Assembly: GCF_040253585.1 (NCBI RefSeq)
Contig: NZ_JBELAU010000003.1
Span: forward strand, 310,001 to 374,000
Source of the DNA: Emticicia sp040253585
Lineage (GTDB): Bacteria > Bacteroidota > Bacteroidia > Cytophagales > Spirosomataceae
DNA length: 64,000 bases
Reading direction: 5' to 3'
Each line of letters begins with the position of its first letter. Positions within the stretch are counted from its first letter, which is position 1. The translations under genes and the position numbers were made by a program. Positions 52,887 to 60,441 of the stretch are shown here, piece after piece. The notes beneath the pieces were generated by a model. It worked only from the letters and a program-made list of their open reading frames with translations. It had not been told where the DNA came from and made no database searches.

Positions 52887-53753
52887 ATGCAAACCAAAGA
52901 ATTACAAGACATCGCTTCGCAAGTACGTCGAGACATCGTTAGAATGGTTCATGGCTGTCAATCAGGTCACCCAGGTGGTTCATTAGGTTGTACTGATGTG
53001 ATTGTTGGACTTTATTTCCAACAAATGAAAATCAACAACCGTAAAGGTAAAGGTGGATTCCTGACTTTTAATATGGATGCCACCAACGAAGATTTATTTT
53101 TCCTTTCAAATGGTCATATCTCTCCTGTTTTTTATAGCGTTTTAGCTCACAGAGGCTATTTCGACAAAACAGAGTTGGCTACTTTCCGTAAATTAGATTC
53201 TCGTTTACAAGGTCACCCAACAACGCATGAGCATCTTCCAGGTATCCGTATTGCGTCTGGTTCACTCGGACAAGGCTTGTCAGTAGCAATTGGTGCAGCA
53301 TTGGCGAAGCGTTTGAATGGCGAAAAAACAACAGTTTATTGCTTAATGGGCGATGGCGAACAACAAGAAGGACAAGTTTGGGAAGCAGCACAAGCCGCTC
53401 CACACCACAAACTTGATAACTTAGTTGGAATCATCGACTTGAACGGACAACAAATTGATGGCCCGACTGAAAAAGTAATGTCGAACCGTGATTTGAAAGC
53501 TAAATACAAGGCATTCGGTTGGAATGTTATGGAAATCAAAGACGGTAATGATATGGAGCAAGTAGTAGCGGGTTTGCGTAAAGCAAAACGTTTATTGGGC
53601 AAAGGTCAACCAGTAATGATTTTGTTGAGAACCGAAATGGGTGCTGGCGTTGACTTCATGATGGGAACTCACAAATGGCACGGTACAGCTCCAAACGACG
53701 AGCAATTGGCCGCAGCTTTGGCTCAATTGCCTGAGACTTTGGGAGATTATTAA
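52887..53753 (+). CDS. Transketolase, N-terminal subunit
   Basis: 288 residues. ThDP-binding half: MVHGCQSGHPGGSLGCTD, IRIASGSLGQGLSVAIGAALA, and the GDGEQQEGQVWEAAQAA...NLVGIIDLNG metal-ThDP motif. Functions with the separate C-terminal subunit 86 bases downstream, a split form common in Bacteroidota and Firmicutes. It transfers two-carbon units in the pentose phosphate pathway. Confidence 0.95.
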   Translation: MQTKELQDIASQVRRDIVRMVHGCQSGHPGGSLGCTDVIVGLYFQQMKINNRKGKGGFLTFNMDATNEDLFFLSNGHISPVFYSVLAHRGYFDKTELATFRKLDSRLQGHPTTHEHLPGIRIASGSLGQGLSVAIGAALAKRLNGEKTTVYCLMGDGEQQEGQVWEAAQAAPHHKLDNLVGIIDLNGQQIDGPTEKVMSNRDLKAKYKAFGWNVMEIKDGNDMEQVVAGLRKAKRLLGKGQPVMILLRTEMGAGVDFMMGTHKWHGTAPNDEQLAAALAQLPETLGDY

Positions 53754-53839
53754 GCCAAATCAATACAATTTTAGTTATTCAAGAAAACCTCTTCAATCAA
53801 ACATTCATTATTGATTGTTTGAAAAACGATATTATAAAA

Positions 53840-54796
53840 ATGACAAAATATCCATTTACCGAGAAAAAAGATACACGCTCTGGATTCGGAGCGGGCATGA
53901 CCGAGCTTGGTCGCACAAATCCTAATGTCGTGACACTCTGTGCCGACTTAGTGGGTTCATTGAAAATTGATACTTTTATCAAAGAAAACCCTGAGCGTTT
54001 TATCCAGTGTGGTATCGCTGAGGCAAACATGATAGGTGTAGCAGCTGGTTTGACCATCGGCGGAAAAATTCCGTTTGCTACAACTTTCGCTAACTTTGGT
54101 TCGAGCCGTGTGTATGACCAAATCCGTCAGTCAGTTGCTTATTCTGACAAAAATGTTAAGATTGCTGTTTCACACGCTGGTCTTACATTAGGCGAAGATG
54201 GTGCAACTCACCAAATCTTAGAAGATTTGGCCATGATGCGTTCGTTGCCAAACATGACAGTTATTAATCCTTGTGATTTTAACCAAACAAAAGCAGCAAC
54301 TATTGCTGCTGCCGAACACGAAGGCCCAGTTTACTTACGTTTTGGTCGTCCAGTTGTGCCTGTTTTCACTGCACCTGACCAAAAGTTTGAAATCGGAAAA
54401 GCATGGATGGTTTCGGAAGGTAAAGATGTAAGTATCTTTGCAACAGGTCATTTAGTTTGGGAGGCTATCCAAGCTTGTGAGATTTTGGAAGCAAAAGGCA
54501 TCAGTGCAGAAATCATTAATATCCACACGATTAAGCCTTTAGACGAAAAAGCGATTTTAAAATCGGTTCGTAAAACTAAATGCGTGGTTTCGTGCGAAGA
54601 ACACCAAATGAATGGTGGTTTGGGCGATGCAATTGCTCAGACTTTAGCGAAAAACTTCTTAGCTCCACAAGAATACGTAGCGGTAGATAATTCATTCGGA
54701 GAGTCAGGAACACCTGCTCAATTGATGGAAAAATACGGTTTGAATGCTGCCTCAATCGTAGAGAAAGCATTGAAAGTGATTGCGAGAAAAGGATAA
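53840..54796 (+). CDS. Transketolase, C-terminal subunit
   Basis: 318 residues from the ATG at 53840. The TTG at 53819 is less likely. Pyr domain (RSGFGAGMTELGRTNPNVVTLCADLVGS, FIQCGIAEANMIGVAAGLTIGGK with the catalytic Glu, THQILEDLAMMRSLPNMTVI) and the C-terminal domain (MVSEGKDVSIFATGHLVWEAI). Forms the active heterotetramer with the preceding subunit. Confidence 0.95.
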   Translation: MTKYPFTEKKDTRSGFGAGMTELGRTNPNVVTLCADLVGSLKIDTFIKENPERFIQCGIAEANMIGVAAGLTIGGKIPFATTFANFGSSRVYDQIRQSVAYSDKNVKIAVSHAGLTLGEDGATHQILEDLAMMRSLPNMTVINPCDFNQTKAATIAAAEHEGPVYLRFGRPVVPVFTAPDQKFEIGKAWMVSEGKDVSIFATGHLVWEAIQACEILEAKGISAEIINIHTIKPLDEKAILKSVRKTKCVVSCEEHQMNGGLGDAIAQTLAKNFLAPQEYVAVDNSFGESGTPAQLMEKYGLNAASIVEKALKVIARKG

Positions 54797-54814
54797 AATA
54801 TAAGTTTCAAATAG

Positions 54815-54851
54815 AAAGTGCTGGTTACAAATATTTCGTAATCAGCACTTT
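54815..54851 (+). terminator. Terminator of the transketolase operon
   Basis: AAAGTGCTGGTTAC (54815-54828) pairs with GTAATCAGCACTTT (54838-54851) with one G.U pair, 18 bases after the stop. Confidence 0.75.
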
Positions 54852-54928
54852 TGCTATTAATTTGAATATGAAATTAAACTTTATTTGAGTTTAATAGTCA
54901 AACCTACAACACAGAAAATATTTTTTGT

Positions 54929-55495
54929 ATGATATCCGATTCGGAACTGCTATTACAATTTCAAGATGAGTTTAAACGGCACAATGCTTTTAGTCAACTG
55001 ATAAAAAAATATCAGCAGAAAATCTATTGGCATATCCGTAAAATGGTTATTGACCACGACGACGCCGATGATGTTGTGCAGGAAACTTTCATCAAAGTTT
55101 GGCAAGGTTTGCAGAATTTCAGGTCTGACTCTCAACTCTATACATGGATTTATAGAATTGCAACCAACGAAAGTTTAAATTTTTTACAGAAAAAACGTCG
55201 TCAAAATCACGTTCCGCTTGAAAACGACGATAGTCTTGATTTGCTCAATACACTCGAAAGTTCAATAAGTCAAGATTATATTTCGGGCGATGAAATTCAA
55301 ATAAAATTACAGAAGGCTCTTTTACAACTACCTGATAAACAACGACTTGTGTTTAATATGAAGTATTATGATGATATGAAGTACGAAGAGATTTCTGAAA
55401 TAACAGGTACTTCAGTTGGAGCATTGAAAGCTTCTTATCATTTAGCTGTCAAAAAAATTGAGGAAAACTTGAACGCTCAAGAAGCAAGTTTCTGA
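54929..55495 (+). CDS. ECF sigma-70 family RNA polymerase sigma factor
   Basis: 188 residues. Region 2 (MVIDHDDADDVVQETFIKVWQGLQNF, then TWIYRIATNESLNFLQKKRR) and region 4 (LPDKQRLVFNMKYYDDMKYEEISEITGTSVGALKASYHLAVKKIEENL) are clear. ECF class, typical extracytoplasmic-stress or nutrient sigma. The gene order that follows (membrane protein with a single helix, then a Spy-like protein) supports a sigma/anti-sigma/effector operon. Confidence 0.95.
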   Translation: MISDSELLLQFQDEFKRHNAFSQLIKKYQQKIYWHIRKMVIDHDDADDVVQETFIKVWQGLQNFRSDSQLYTWIYRIATNESLNFLQKKRRQNHVPLENDDSLDLLNTLESSISQDYISGDEIQIKLQKALLQLPDKQRLVFNMKYYDDMKYEEISEITGTSVGALKASYHLAVKKIEENLNAQEASF

Positions 55496-55567
55496 GAAAA
55501 AAATTAAACCTTTTTAAAATATGTTTGTCAAAATATCGTTCTGACAAATTTTTGAAGCACAAACAGC

Positions 55568-56284
55568 ATGATTTCACTTGATAAAATAGATAAATTCAAT
55601 GTTTTCAAAGTACCTAATCATTACTTTGATGAACTCACCTTGTCTATTTTAAAACAAACTTCTGAATCTACTACAAGCTTTAACTCAAAAAAACAAACGC
55701 CATTTTCGATGCCTGAAGGCTATTTTGAAGGACTTTCAGCCAAGATTATGGGAAGAATTGAGCAAATCGAAAAGAAAAACATTGATTTAGAAAGACTCGA
55801 AAGAGTAAATATTTTCAAAGTTCCAGACAACTATTTTCAAGAACTTGAACTCAATACTAACATAGAGCGATTTGGAAAAACAAATATTTTTAGAGCTCCA
55901 GAGGGGTATTTTGAAGGTCTAAGCGAGAAAACCCTGTCACATATTGCACCAAAATCAGGCAAAACTATTAAAGTGAATTGGTGGAAAACACCACAAATTA
56001 AATGGTCGGCAGCAGCAAGTGTGGTATTGATTGTAGGTTTATGGGTTGGCATCCCGCAATTTACCAAAGACAAAACCGAACTCGCCTTAGAAAAAGTAAG
56101 TAATGAAGAGATAGAAACTTATCTTGAAACTCAGGATTTAAGTTATCTTGAATACGAATCAGCCACCGAAACTCCTCAAAACTCAACAAAAGCAACTGAT
56201 AATAAAGTTTTAGATGGCCTGAATATCAACAAACAAGATATCTTAGAACATCTCGAAAATCAGGATTTAGAAGAAGATATTTAA
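55568..56284 (+). CDS. Putative anti-sigma factor with four PxxYFxxL repeats and one membrane helix
   Basis: 238 residues, no known family recognised. The N-terminal 120 residues contain four copies of F-x-x-P-x-x-Y-F-x-x-L: FKVPNHYFDEL (13), FSMPEGYFEGL (46), FKVPDNYFQEL (83), FRAPEGYFEGL (108). A membrane helix is at about 146-164 (WSAAASVVLIVGLWVGIP), with an acidic C-terminal domain outside (SNEEIETYLETQDLSYLEYE). The topology (cytoplasmic N-terminus, single helix) and the position 72 bases after the ECF sigma gene fit an anti-sigma factor. There is no ZAS/HxxxCxxC zinc motif. Confidence 0.7.
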   Translation: MISLDKIDKFNVFKVPNHYFDELTLSILKQTSESTTSFNSKKQTPFSMPEGYFEGLSAKIMGRIEQIEKKNIDLERLERVNIFKVPDNYFQELELNTNIERFGKTNIFRAPEGYFEGLSEKTLSHIAPKSGKTIKVNWWKTPQIKWSAAASVVLIVGLWVGIPQFTKDKTELALEKVSNEEIETYLETQDLSYLEYESATETPQNSTKATDNKVLDGLNINKQDILEHLENQDLEEDI

Positions 56285-56288
56285 CACA

Positions 56289-56362
56289 AAGGTCTGACTG
56301 TATGTCTGACCCAAAAATAGTTTTCGATTACCATAAACTGGTCAGATGCACAGTCAGACCTT
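56289..56362. repeat. Near-perfect inverted repeat upstream of the Spy-like gene
   Basis: The 23-base arms at 56289-56311 and 56340-56362 (AAGGTCTGAC...GTCAGACCTT) match at 20 positions. There is no U-tract, and the right arm ends 7 bases before the ATG at 56370, so it would fold over the leader or sequester the start. It could control translation or be a protein-binding site. Confidence 0.6.
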
Positions 56363-56369
56363 AAATACA

Positions 56370-56813
56370 ATGAAAAAAACAATTTTTATACTGCTGCTAA
56401 TTCCGATAATATCAATTGCACAAAACCGTCAAGGTGGCAGCGGTGGTGGGCGATTGCAAAAAATCCATTCGGCCAAAATTGGAATGATTACCGAACGCTT
56501 AAATCTTACGCCAGAGCAAGCTCCACAATTTTGGGCGGTTTATAATGAGTACGAAAACAAAAAAATTGAGCTTAAAAAGAGTATTCGACGAACAATGGAA
56601 GATGCAGTCTCGTTGGCCGCAACTGACGATAAAATTCTTTCAGCTCAAAAACAAGTAATCTCTCTTCGCAGAAAAGAGCTTGATTTAGAAGAAGAATATA
56701 TGAACAAAATCCTTCGGACAATTACCCCTCGACAGTTTTCTGAACTCAAACGTACCGAAGCAAATTTTAATAAAATGCTTCTTGAAAAACTCAACGAAAA
56801 GGCGGATAATTAG
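56370..56813 (+). CDS. Periplasmic Spy/CpxP-like protein
   Basis: 147 residues from the ATG at 56370, the one giving a signal peptide (MKKTIFILLLIPIISIAQ). A helical core holds the LTxxQ-type motif: ERLNLTPEQAPQFWAVYNEYENKK, and ILRTITPRQFSELKRTEAN as its second copy. Spy/CpxP proteins act as periplasmic chaperones or stress sensors. Third gene of the sigma-linked cluster. Confidence 0.8.
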   Translation: MKKTIFILLLIPIISIAQNRQGGSGGGRLQKIHSAKIGMITERLNLTPEQAPQFWAVYNEYENKKIELKKSIRRTMEDAVSLAATDDKILSAQKQVISLRRKELDLEEEYMNKILRTITPRQFSELKRTEANFNKMLLEKLNEKADN

Positions 56814-56828
56814 TAAAAGTTTATTAAA

Positions 56829-56861
56829 AAGGAAGACTTCGCTTCGAGCGAAGTCTTCCTT
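56829..56861 (+). terminator. First terminator of the sigma-linked cluster
   Basis: AAGGAAGACTTCGCT (56829-56843) and AGCGAAGTCTTCCTT (56847-56861) pair exactly with a 3-base loop, followed by a weak T run. Confidence 0.8.
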
Positions 56862-56870
56862 AAAAACGCT

Positions 56871-56902
56871 AAAAGGTCAATTTCTCAGTAAATTGACCTT
56901 TT
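56871..56902 (+). terminator. Second, tandem terminator
   Basis: AAAAGGTCAATTT (56871-56883) pairs with AAATTGACCTTTT (56890-56902), followed by T6. Together with the first it gives a strong stop before the aminotransferase gene. Confidence 0.85.
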
Positions 56903-56939
56903 TTATTTCTTAAAAGAAAAATAACGCATGATTTTTGAC

Positions 56940-56947
56940 TAATTTTG
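56940..56947 (+). promoter_or_regulatory. Predicted -7 box of the aminotransferase gene
   Basis: TAATTTTG, 24 bases before the ATG at 56971. Confidence 0.5.
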
Positions 56948-56970
56948 CGTAGAAATTATTCTTTTTGAAG

Positions 56971-58212
56971 ATGCAAAACAATATCAATAAAAGCAATCGT
57001 CTCAATAATTTGAGTTATGCCATTCGTGGCCCAGTTTTCGAGAAAGCCCAGCAACTCGAAGCAATGGGACAAAAAATCATCAATCTCAATATTGGTAATC
57101 CCGCCCCGTTTGGTTTTGATGTACCCGACGAAATTGTGCATGATATGATTATGAATATCCGCAACGCACAGGGATATGTACACCATTTGGGTATTTTTGC
57201 TGCCCGCAAAGCCATTATGCACTATACCCAGCAGATTGGCATTCATGGGGTTACGATTGATGATATTTTTATTGGGAATGGCGTGAGTGAGCTAATTGTA
57301 ATGACAATGCAAGCTCTCTTGAACGATGGAGACGAAATTTTGATTCCATCTCCTGATTATCCACTTTGGACAACCTCTGTGGCACTTTCTGGCGGAAAAC
57401 CAGTGCATTATATCTGTGATGAAGAATCTGACTGGAACCCAGATTTAGATGATATCCGTCGCAAAATTACTCGTAAAACCAAAGGTATCGTAGTTATCAA
57501 CCCCAATAATCCAACTGGGGCAGTTTACGATAAAGATATTTTAGAAGGAATCATAAAAATTGCCGCAGAGCATAATTTGATAGTATTTGCTGATGAAATT
57601 TATGATAAAATCCTTTTTGATGGAGCAAAACACATTCCAATGGCTTCATTGAGCGATGATGTATTTGTGATGACTTACGGTGGTTTATCAAAAAATTATC
57701 GTGCGACTGGCTTCCGTGGAGGTTGGGTTATTTTGAGCGGAGCAACTCATCGGGCAAAATCTTTTGTTGAAGGTTTTACTCTTTTGGCAAGCTTACGTCT
57801 TTGTGCCAATGTGCCTGCCCAGTATGCGATTCAGACTGCTCTTGGAGGTTATCAAAGTATCAATGATTTAGTTGCTCCTAACGGGCGTTTGTGCAAACAA
57901 CGTGACTTGATTCACTATAAAATGACTGATATTCCTGGAGTTACGTGCGTAAAACCTAAAGGAGCATTATATCTTTTCCCGAAAATAGATTTAAGAAAAT
58001 TCTCGTTCAAAGATGATGAACAATTTACTTTTGATTTATTATGTGAGCAAAAGGTATTGGTTGTGTCAGGAACTGGCTTTAATTATATAAAACCAGACCA
58101 TTTTAGAATCGTATTTTTGGCCTCATCGGAAGAGTTAGAAACTGCTTCTGGCCGAATCAGAAACTTCTTAGACCACACTCGCACACGAGTTGACGAACTG
58201 GAGTTAGCTTAA
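56971..58212 (+). CDS. Pyridoxal-phosphate aminotransferase, AlaA-type
   Basis: 413 residues from the ATG at 56971. INLNIGNPAPFGFDVPDEI, GNGVSELIVMTMQALLNDGDEILIPSPDYPLW, VINPNNPTGAVYD, IVFADEIYDKILFDG, and the PLP lysine in YGGLSKNYRATGFRGGW are class I motifs closest to glutamate-pyruvate aminotransferase AlaA. Probably makes alanine from pyruvate. Confidence 0.92.
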   Translation: MQNNINKSNRLNNLSYAIRGPVFEKAQQLEAMGQKIINLNIGNPAPFGFDVPDEIVHDMIMNIRNAQGYVHHLGIFAARKAIMHYTQQIGIHGVTIDDIFIGNGVSELIVMTMQALLNDGDEILIPSPDYPLWTTSVALSGGKPVHYICDEESDWNPDLDDIRRKITRKTKGIVVINPNNPTGAVYDKDILEGIIKIAAEHNLIVFADEIYDKILFDGAKHIPMASLSDDVFVMTYGGLSKNYRATGFRGGWVILSGATHRAKSFVEGFTLLASLRLCANVPAQYAIQTALGGYQSINDLVAPNGRLCKQRDLIHYKMTDIPGVTCVKPKGALYLFPKIDLRKFSFKDDEQFTFDLLCEQKVLVVSGTGFNYIKPDHFRIVFLASSEELETASGRIRNFLDHTRTRVDELELA

Positions 58213-58215
58213 ACT

Positions 58216-58275
58216 AATTGAAAATTAAAAATTGAGAATGATAAATTAGAAGTTCTCAATTTTTAATTTTCAATT
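58216..58275. repeat. 23-bp perfect AT-rich inverted repeat
   Basis: Arms 58216-58238 and 58253-58275 match exactly (AATTGAAAATTAAAAATTGAG and its inverse), with a 14-base loop. It lies 4 bases after the aminotransferase stop and may act as a terminator or be a dispersed AT-rich repeat. Confidence 0.6.
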
Positions 58276-58303
58276 ATCCATTATCAATTATTAATTAAAA
58301 AAG

Positions 58304-59134
58304 ATGCTTCATTTAGGTATAAAAAATACATTACGCATTCTTCGTGGTACAGGCGTTGGAATGTTTTTGGGAGATGATGAAGGCAATGATGTTCTTCTGC
58401 CTAAAAAATACGTTCCCGAAAATGCCATCGTGGGCGATGATATCGAAGTATTTGTTTATCGAGATTCAGAAGACAGAATTATTGCGACTAATCTTGAACC
58501 TAAAATTCAGTTGAATCAATTTGCTTGTTTGCAGGTAAAATCGGTTACGGCGATTGGTGCTTTTTTAGATTGGGGACTCGAAAAAGATTTGTTTGTGCCA
58601 TTCAGAGAGCAAAACAAAAAAATGGAAGAAGGTAGATGGTACGCTGTTTATCTTTATTTAGATGAAGAAACCGACCGTTTGGTGGCTTCTTGTAAAGTAA
58701 ATCGCTATTTCGAGAAAGAAAACATTGATTTGCAAATTGGTCAAGAAGTTGATCTTTTGATTTTTGAAGAAACTGATTTAGGCTTAAATGCCATTATCAA
58801 TAATAAATACAAAGGTCTGATTTATGAAAATGAGATTTTTCAGCGAATAAAAATAGGTACTCGAACCAAAGGTTTTGTAAAAAACATAAGAGACGACAAC
58901 AGAGTTGATTTAAGTTTGCAAAAACAAGGCTACGCCAACGTAGAACCAAACGCCGAACGTATTCTGGAAAAACTTAAAGCCAATAATGGTTTTTTGGATG
59001 TGACAGATAAAAGCGATGCGAATTATGTGATGTATCAGCTCGAAATGAGCAAAAAGACATTCAAAAAAGCGGTTGGTGCTTTATATCGCCAAAAGGTTAT
59101 ACGAATAGAAGAAGATGGAATTTATTTGAATTGA
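58304..59134 (+). CDS. CvfB-like S1 RNA-binding protein
   Basis: 276 residues. Tandem S1-type domains: an N-terminal GVGMFLGDDEGNDVLLPKKYVPENAIVGDDIEVFVYRDSEDR, then VKSVTAIGAFLDWGLEKDLFVPFREQ, and TRTKGFVKNIRDDNRVDLSLQKQGY, ending in a winged-helix-like KTFKKAVGALYRQKVIRIEEDGIYL. That order is CvfB/YitL. It binds RNA and modulates translation or virulence genes in other bacteria. Confidence 0.9.
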   Translation: MLHLGIKNTLRILRGTGVGMFLGDDEGNDVLLPKKYVPENAIVGDDIEVFVYRDSEDRIIATNLEPKIQLNQFACLQVKSVTAIGAFLDWGLEKDLFVPFREQNKKMEEGRWYAVYLYLDEETDRLVASCKVNRYFEKENIDLQIGQEVDLLIFEETDLGLNAIINNKYKGLIYENEIFQRIKIGTRTKGFVKNIRDDNRVDLSLQKQGYANVEPNAERILEKLKANNGFLDVTDKSDANYVMYQLEMSKKTFKKAVGALYRQKVIRIEEDGIYLN

Positions 59135-59138
59135 TATT

Positions 59139-59165
59139 TAGAGACGTTGCAATGCAACGTCTCTA
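59139..59165. terminator. 27-bp palindrome with GAGACGTTGCA arms, REP-like, between convergent genes
   Basis: TAGAGACGTTGCA (59139-59151), one base, TGCAACGTCTCTA (59153-59165). Perfect pairing, 5 bases beyond the CvfB stop and 3 bases before the exbD stop. The GAGACGTTGCA type of palindrome is widespread in unrelated bacteria as a repetitive element. It could serve as a bidirectional terminator but has no U-tract. Confidence 0.65.
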
Positions 59166-59168
59166 CTG

Positions 59169-59570
59169 TTATTTATTCAATTCGGTAGCCAAAACCATTC
59201 TGATTTTCAACTTTGCACCGAGCGACATCGCATCTACTAAATCTTGCACGGTCAGCGAGCTTTCTGCTCTTAATACAACCGTTGGCTCTTCCATTCCTTG
59301 TACTGCAGCCATTAAACGCTCTTCTAACTGTGGAAACGGAATTGGTGTTGAATTGATATAATATACTTTATCTTTAGTAATTGTGAGCGAAACAGGCTGT
59401 TTACTTACATCATGGGTCGATTTTGAAGATTTTGGAAGTAACAGTTTTATTACGTTTGGATTTCCTAACGTAGATATAATCAAGAAGAACAACAATAAGA
59501 AAAACATGATGTCGTTCAGCGATGATGTAGATACCTCAGCTACAAATCTTCTTTGTCTTTTTAATTTCAT
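59169..59570 (-). CDS. exbD: ExbD/TolR-family biopolymer transport protein
   Basis: 133 residues. A single N-terminal membrane helix (DIMFFLLLFFLIISTLG) following LNDIMFFLL, with Asp in the helix start as the proton-path residue. PVSLTITKDKVYYINSTPI and VVLRAESSLTVQDLVDAM are the periplasmic domain. Energises outer-membrane transport with ExbB, and pairs with the gene 100 bases upstream. Confidence 0.92.
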   Translation of the reverse strand: MKLKRQRRFVAEVSTSSLNDIMFFLLLFFLIISTLGNPNVIKLLLPKSSKSTHDVSKQPVSLTITKDKVYYINSTPIPFPQLEERLMAAVQGMEEPTVVLRAESSLTVQDLVDAMSLGAKLKIRMVLATELNK

Positions 59571-59670
59571 ATTTTAGACGATGGTCGATAGACGACTGAC
59601 GATAATTTTTGTTTAAAAATGCTTATTAATAATCCTCATAAATAGTTTAATTTGAACTATAAACGACGGA

Positions 59671-60345
59671 CTAACGAACAGGCTCATTCAAAGTATCAAG
59701 AAAATCCATAACCGTAGCTTGTAACTGGATTCCAAATTTATCAATCATCATATTGATTCCATGATAACCGATGTAGGCAATCAAACCTACAACCAAACCC
59801 GAACATGAAGAAATCATTTTTTCATACAAACCATTGGCAATAATTTCTATCGTAAAATTTCCAGTTGTACCAATATCATAAAAAATACGAATAATACCCA
59901 AGATTGTACCCACAAAACCTAAAATTGGAGCAACCCCTGCAATAAGGCCCAAATAACCCATATTTTTCTCCATTTTTGAAACTTCCAAATTGGCTTGAAT
60001 CTCCATCGCACTTTCAATATCTTTCACGGGTCGACCTATACGAGTAATACCTTTTTCTAAGATTCTTGCAATAGGCAAGTTTGTACTTTTACACAAAGTC
60101 GTTGCGGTACGTAAATCTCCTCTCAAAATATTATCTTTCAATGACCTCAAAAAACCAAAATCAATGTTTGATGCACTTCTGATGAACAAATAACGCTCAA
60201 TCATAAAGAAAATCGTAACAAATAATAAGATTAAGATTGGATAAATGACAACACCACCTTTGAGAAGAAGGCTTAAATAATTGATTGATTCCGCACTTGC
60301 TGCCGTGGCAGTCGAGTCAACTTGAAGCAAAACAGTTTGTAACAT
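59671..60345 (-). CDS. exbB: MotA/TolQ/ExbB-family proton channel protein
   Basis: 224 residues, three membrane helices. FVGTILGIIRIFYDIGTT, then IIANGLYEKMISSCSGLVVGLIAYIGYHGINM are the TolQ/ExbB channel motifs, with VAPILGFVGTILGI as the diagnostic block. No TonB gene is adjacent. Works with exbD. Confidence 0.92.
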   Translation of the reverse strand: MLQTVLLQVDSTATAASAESINYLSLLLKGGVVIYPILILLFVTIFFMIERYLFIRSASNIDFGFLRSLKDNILRGDLRTATTLCKSTNLPIARILEKGITRIGRPVKDIESAMEIQANLEVSKMEKNMGYLGLIAGVAPILGFVGTILGIIRIFYDIGTTGNFTIEIIANGLYEKMISSCSGLVVGLIAYIGYHGINMMIDKFGIQLQATVMDFLDTLNEPVR

Positions 60346-60441
60346 ATAAGGTCGAGAAATGTATGGTTCGGTTATTTAACTTAAAAACGGTAAAATTTAG
60401 TATGTAAGATTATTGTTTTTTATTATTTCTGAACTGAAAGA

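Noticed and set aside
59581..59670. Third gene between exbB and exbD
   Set aside because: The 100-base gap is too short and shows no frame with a plausible start.
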